From: Cytophagales bacterium
GTDB taxonomy: Bacteria > Bacteroidota > Bacteroidia > Cytophagales > UBA9547
DNA length: 9,202 nt
NCBI GenBank assembly: GCA_025360395.1
Contig: JANYCH010000350.1
Location: 1 to 9,202 of the forward strand
Direction: 5' to 3'
Shown here in pieces: positions 6,445 to 9,202 of the stretch. The notes beneath the pieces are model-generated. The model had not been told where the DNA came from and did no database searches. It was given only the letters and a program-made list of their open reading frames with translations. Position 1 is the first letter of the stretch. Every line of letters begins with the position of its first letter. The translations under genes were made by a program, and so were the position numbers.

Positions 6445-6867
6445 ATGATCAATAAAAGATATACTGTAGAAAAACTCAATCTGCTTGGTGCCAATAATAT
6501 GGGCAGTCATATAGGGATGGAATTTACTGAAATAGGTGAAGATTTTTTATGTGCAAAAATGCCGGTTGATAACCGAACAACCCAACCATTTGGTTTGTTA
6601 CATGGAGGAGCCTCTTGTGTACTGGCTGAAACCCTTGGCAGTGTAGGTTCCTTATGTTATGTTGACGAAGAAAAATATAGTGTTGTAGGAGTTGAAATAA
6701 ACGCCAATCATCTTAGAAGTGCAAGGGGTGGATATGTTTATGGTAAGGCCACATTGATACATGGTGGGAAAAAACTCCATGTTTGGGATATAAGAATTAC
6801 AAATGAAGAGGATAAATTAATTTGCATCAGCAGGTTAACCGTAGCTATTTTGCCAAAGGGCGCATGA
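6445..6867 (+). CDS. menI: 1,4-dihydroxy-2-naphthoyl-CoA hydrolase (hotdog thioesterase)
   Basis: Starting from ATG at 6445 this is a 140-residue single-domain hotdog thioesterase. A TTG five codons earlier (6430) is less likely, since MINKRYTVEKLN is the usual kind of N-terminus. QPFGLLHGGASCVLAETLGS (47-66) is nearly the same as in E. coli YdiI/MenI, with Gln47, His53 and catalytic Glu62 in place. VGVEINANHLRSAR (81-94) and VWDIRITNEEDKLICISRLT (113-132) also match that family. Its expected reaction is hydrolysis of DHNA-CoA to 1,4-dihydroxy-2-naphthoate and CoA in menaquinone synthesis, in the cytoplasm. Genomic context supports this: its TGA overlaps the ATG of menF (ATGA), so the two are translationally coupled. 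Related PaaI or EntH-like thioesterases differ in substrate; the menF partnership favours MenI. Confidence 0.88.
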   Translation: MINKRYTVEKLNLLGANNMGSHIGMEFTEIGEDFLCAKMPVDNRTTQPFGLLHGGASCVLAETLGSVGSLCYVDEEKYSVVGVEINANHLRSARGGYVYGKATLIHGGKKLHVWDIRITNEEDKLICISRLTVAILPKGA

Positions 6868-8024
6868 CAGGAAGTTCCATTTCAACACAGAAATTTAATA
6901 TAACATCAGTAATTGATTCGTTGGTTGAATATTGCAAAAGCATGCAATATGGCCTTGCAGTATGGTCATTACCAAGTTCTGACATCAAAAATGTTTTAAT
7001 TTCCTATAAACCCATTACCATCCATTCCAACAAAATAGAATCTCTTGAAAGTGGATTTGTAGTTGCGGCCTTTGAAAGTGCTGCAAAGGGTGAAAAATTA
7101 TTCTTGAAAAAGGATATTTACTTTAAGGTCGGGGTAGGTTCAGACATTGATGATCTTTCCAATTTATTACCAGACCTGAAAATTGGCAGATTACACAATA
7201 AAGCCTCATTGGTATTTAACCCTGTCAATCAGAAGGAAATGAAGAAGTATGAAAACTTTGTAAATCTGGCATTGAAATCCATAAACCGACAGGAACATAA
7301 AAAACTGGTTCTCGCCAGGAAAAAAAATGTAAAATATTCTGGGACCATATCTGTTGGGAATGTATTTGAAAACATCAGCATAAAATTTAAAACAACTTTT
7401 AACTCCATAGTTTATACCCCTTTTTATGGTTTATGGATTGGCGCTTCGCCTGAAACATTAGTTTCCAGAAATGCTTTTAATATTTTTAAGACAGTCGCTT
7501 TGGCTGGAACCCAACAGGCAACAGGAAAAACTGAAAAGGAGGCTGTTTGGAACCAAAAGGAAATAGAAGAGCAAGCATATGTAAGCCGGTTTATTGTGGA
7601 ACGACTGAAACAAATAAGGCTAAGGGAATTTGATGATATTGGCCCTAAAACTGTAAGGGTTGGTCATCTCTTTCACCTCAAAACAGAATTCCTGGTAGAT
7701 CTAAATGAGGTAAAATTCCCTGATTTGCTATCAGACATGCTGGAGTTGCTTCATCCAACCTCTGCAGTTTGTGGAATGCCAAAAGAAGAAGCAATGAAAT
7801 TCGTACTTGAAAATGAGCCTTTTTCCAGGGAATTGTACAGCGGATATCTAGGCCCGGTAAACATTGAAAATGAAACACACATATTTGTAAACCTTCGGTG
7901 TGTGAAAGTCAGCGAAGATGCGATCAGTTTTTTTGCTGGTGCAGGTGTAACAGAAGATTCTGATCCTGAAAAAGAATTTATGGAAACAGAAACCAAGATG
8001 GAAAGCCTGAAAGACTGCTTCTAA
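6864..8024 (+). CDS. menF: Isochorismate synthase (chorismate-binding enzyme, MenF type)
   Basis: This 386-residue protein starts at the ATG in the ATGA overlap with menI. The C-terminal chorismate-binding domain is complete: KKLVLARK (146-153, with Lys147 at the general-base position), GASPETLVSR (193-202, with Glu197 as general acid), VALAGTQ (211-217), NQKEIEEQAYVSRFIVERL (230-248, metal-binding Glu in the KEIEEQ helix), LLHPTSAVCGMPKEEA (295-310), NEPFSRELYSGYLGPV (317-332) and FAGAGVTEDSDPEKEFMETE (357-376). Lys and Glu at the first two sites are the pair that activates water in isochorismate synthases, and LAGT rather than PIAGT argues against anthranilate or aminodeoxychorismate synthase. 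The product is isochorismate, the first step of menaquinone synthesis. A siderophore role (EntC) or salicylate synthesis is less likely because of the menI partner. The N-terminal 120 residues are divergent, as is usual. The stop overlaps the stop of the opposing gene. Confidence 0.9.
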   Translation: MTGSSISTQKFNITSVIDSLVEYCKSMQYGLAVWSLPSSDIKNVLISYKPITIHSNKIESLESGFVVAAFESAAKGEKLFLKKDIYFKVGVGSDIDDLSNLLPDLKIGRLHNKASLVFNPVNQKEMKKYENFVNLALKSINRQEHKKLVLARKKNVKYSGTISVGNVFENISIKFKTTFNSIVYTPFYGLWIGASPETLVSRNAFNIFKTVALAGTQQATGKTEKEAVWNQKEIEEQAYVSRFIVERLKQIRLREFDDIGPKTVRVGHLFHLKTEFLVDLNEVKFPDLLSDMLELLHPTSAVCGMPKEEAMKFVLENEPFSRELYSGYLGPVNIENETHIFVNLRCVKVSEDAISFFAGAGVTEDSDPEKEFMETETKMESLKDCF

Positions 8025-8731
8025 ATGCTGATGTATTTAACCAAAACCCTTTTTGCAATCGGCAAGATGGTTTCAGCCAGTGGCGCATAGGTTTTAGTTT
8101 GAATAAGATAAGTTGCCGGATTGGGCAAAGTTTGGTTCCTTTTTATCAGGTCAAACTTCATATTTTCATAAGTATTGGAAATGCTTTTAGCTTTAGTTTC
8201 TATATAATTCAGGTGAATACCCCGGTATTTTTCCTGTGCCTGAGTAAAAATTGTCATTCTGTACTCATATATCAAAGTATCGGTGGTAGCATGCTGGTTT
8301 AAAAACAAATAACCTTCTTCGGGATATAATGTGCTTAAGCCTACCGGGCAGATCTCCATTTTGCTTTCCAGGTATTCATACAGGTCCCTGCCGGTTGCCA
8401 TATATTCTTTGAACATGGGCAGCGAAAAAGAAATGATGTTTTCAAGTTCATTTATTAATTCATCGTCCTGAACCATTTTCTCATAAGCTAGGGTGAGGTT
8501 ATCAATATCAGCCTTGGTGAGTACAGATGGAAAATGCTCCTGCAAAAGCTGTTTATTTTCCTTGATAGACATTAAATTTTGATAATGAAATATAAGGTCT
8601 GACAAATGTGGATACAGCTTCTTTTCATCAAAATTTTCTTTTACCTGCTGAAAATAAGCCATTAAAACGTATTTCTTATACTCAAAATCAATCAGGCCCT
8701 CTGTTAGCCAATTGTTGCTTAGCGATCCCAT
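8021..8731 (-). CDS. Conserved-looking hypothetical protein, mostly helical, function unknown
   Basis: This 236-residue soluble protein has no signal peptide, membrane segment or catalytic motif I can name. It starts MGSLSNNWLTEGLIDFEYKK and reads as nearly all alpha helix. Helical stretches include YVLMAYFQQVKENF (21-34), DIDNLTLAYEKMVQDDELIN (75-94), LYEYLESKMEI (117-127) and a C-terminal part with TLPNPATYLIQTK (201-213). The overall style fits a Bacteroidota-specific family that I have seen as uncharacterised, but I cannot give a family name. Its TAG stop (8023-8021) shares bases with the TAA stop of menF, so the two genes run tail-to-tail with a 4-bp overlap. Regular composition and a long single frame with an ATG support it being real. 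A link to menaquinone or to the response regulator across the gap is not shown. Confidence 0.8.
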   Translation of the reverse strand: MGSLSNNWLTEGLIDFEYKKYVLMAYFQQVKENFDEKKLYPHLSDLIFHYQNLMSIKENKQLLQEHFPSVLTKADIDNLTLAYEKMVQDDELINELENIISFSLPMFKEYMATGRDLYEYLESKMEICPVGLSTLYPEEGYLFLNQHATTDTLIYEYRMTIFTQAQEKYRGIHLNYIETKAKSISNTYENMKFDLIKRNQTLPNPATYLIQTKTYAPLAETILPIAKRVLVKYISI

Positions 8732-8925
8732 AAGTACAATTTTAAAACCATTATTAAGATATTGATATTTATACGTAAAAACAAAGTGCCAGGATTTTCC
8801 AAGCTATTTAATGATTTGGACAAAGAGATTTTATAAATTAAGATAAAAAAGTAGCAAGCCTGATTTTGAAATAAATCAAATGAATGCAGCCTATAAAATG
8901 ATGCTTGGCACAGATTTTTGTTTCT

Positions 8926-8951
8926 ATGAATAAAAAGCTCATGAATAAAAA
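8926..8951 (+). repeat. 11-bp direct repeat duplicating the start of the response regulator
   Basis: ATGAATAAAAA is found at 8926-8936 and again at 8941-8951, with a 15-bp period (five codons), so both copies are in frame and give MNKK twice (MNKKLMNKK). It may reflect a small duplication, or chance in A-rich start regions. Confidence 0.6.
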
Positions 8952-9202
8952 ATTCAAACGCATTTTGCTTGTGGATGATGAGCTTATATGCAATTACATC
9001 AGTATAAAATGGGTCCGGCGGTTAGAGATCGCTGAAGATGTACATGTATTGACCAACGGGCAACAGGCTTTAGATTTTATCAAAGAAAGTTTTCAGAATG
9101 GGCAGGAGGACAATTGTCCAGATTTGATTTTATTGGATATAAAGATGCCGGTTATGGATGGAATTGAATTTCTTAAAGAATTTCAACAATCCGAACTTCC
9201 TT
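8926..9202 (+). CDS. CheY-like response regulator, receiver domain, 3' partial
   Basis: The frame runs off the end of the window after 92 codons. KRILLVDDEL (11-20) gives the acidic pair Asp17-Asp18 that binds Mg, and CPDLILLDIKMPVMDGIEFL (64-83) holds the phosphorylatable Asp71 followed by the MPVMDG loop. The NYISIKWVRRLE segment and the CPDLILLDI spacing resemble the stand-alone receiver proteins common in Bacteroidota. Whether an output domain follows cannot be seen. Two in-frame ATGs (8926 and 8941) could start it; the second sits closer to the usual distance from the VDDE strand. No histidine kinase gene is present upstream in this window. The 194-bp gap before it (8732-8925) separates it from the divergent hypothetical gene and holds no clear promoter. 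Confidence 0.88.
   Translation, partial: MNKKLMNKKFKRILLVDDELICNYISIKWVRRLEIAEDVHVLTNGQQALDFIKESFQNGQEDNCPDLILLDIKMPVMDGIEFLKEFQQSELP

Noticed and set aside
6822..6863. Longer menF starting at TTG 6822
   Set aside because: It would add 14 residues overlapping the end of menI; the ATG at 6864 forms a standard ATGA coupling and suits the family better.
7678..7996. Two - strand frames (66 and 81 codons) within menF
   Set aside because: They overlap each other and the strongly conserved C-terminal motifs of the chorismate-binding domain; coding on + explains the region.
8861..8880. TGATTT/AAATCA small hairpin and near-consensus TGATTTTG upstream of the response regulator
   Set aside because: The hairpin is A/T-only apart from one pair and the promoter-like octamer lacks the conserved TA and any -33 partner.

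Overview
The window looks like chromosomal DNA from a member of the Bacteroidota (Cytophagia/Sphingobacteriia/Flavobacteriia-like). Signs of this are the low G+C content, a secreted protein ending in a type IX secretion (Por) sorting domain with an IYPNPT motif, one good TAnnTTTG promoter element of the Bacteroidota type, almost no Shine-Dalgarno sequences, and menaquinone genes of the menI/menF type. Nothing indicates a plasmid, phage, insertion sequence, CRISPR array, rRNA or tRNA.

Left part (1-3256, + strand): the 3' part of a large secreted carbohydrate-active protein (end of a GH71/GH99-like catalytic domain, CBM9-like domain, CBM6-like domain, T9SS tail). It is followed by a multi-spanning GT-C (PMT/ArnT-like) glycosyltransferase that ends in a hairpin. 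Middle left (3333-5004, - strand): a predicted outer-membrane beta-barrel protein of unknown role with a recognisable promoter element, then a DJ-1/PfpI-family protein with an intact Cys-His pair and a good intrinsic terminator.

Centre (5039-5709, + strand): a compact two-gene module not usually annotated in full. A 48-residue basic protein stops one base before the GTG start of a 157-residue minimal nucleotidyltransferase with the GG...DxD signature. The layout resembles nucleotidyltransferase toxin-antitoxin or small-partner modules. A perfect tandem 9-bp repeat lies in the divergent gap just upstream. This is the best candidate in the window for an incompletely described system.

Right part (5733-9202): a histidine phosphatase on the - strand with a TTG start, then a translationally coupled menI-menF pair on the + strand (DHNA-CoA thioesterase and isochorismate synthase, ATGA overlap) for menaquinone synthesis. 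menF runs tail-to-tail into a 236-residue protein of unknown function, with the two stop codons sharing bases. The window ends inside a CheY-like response regulator whose start region carries an 11-bp direct repeat. Most genes here are ordinary housekeeping or accessory genes.
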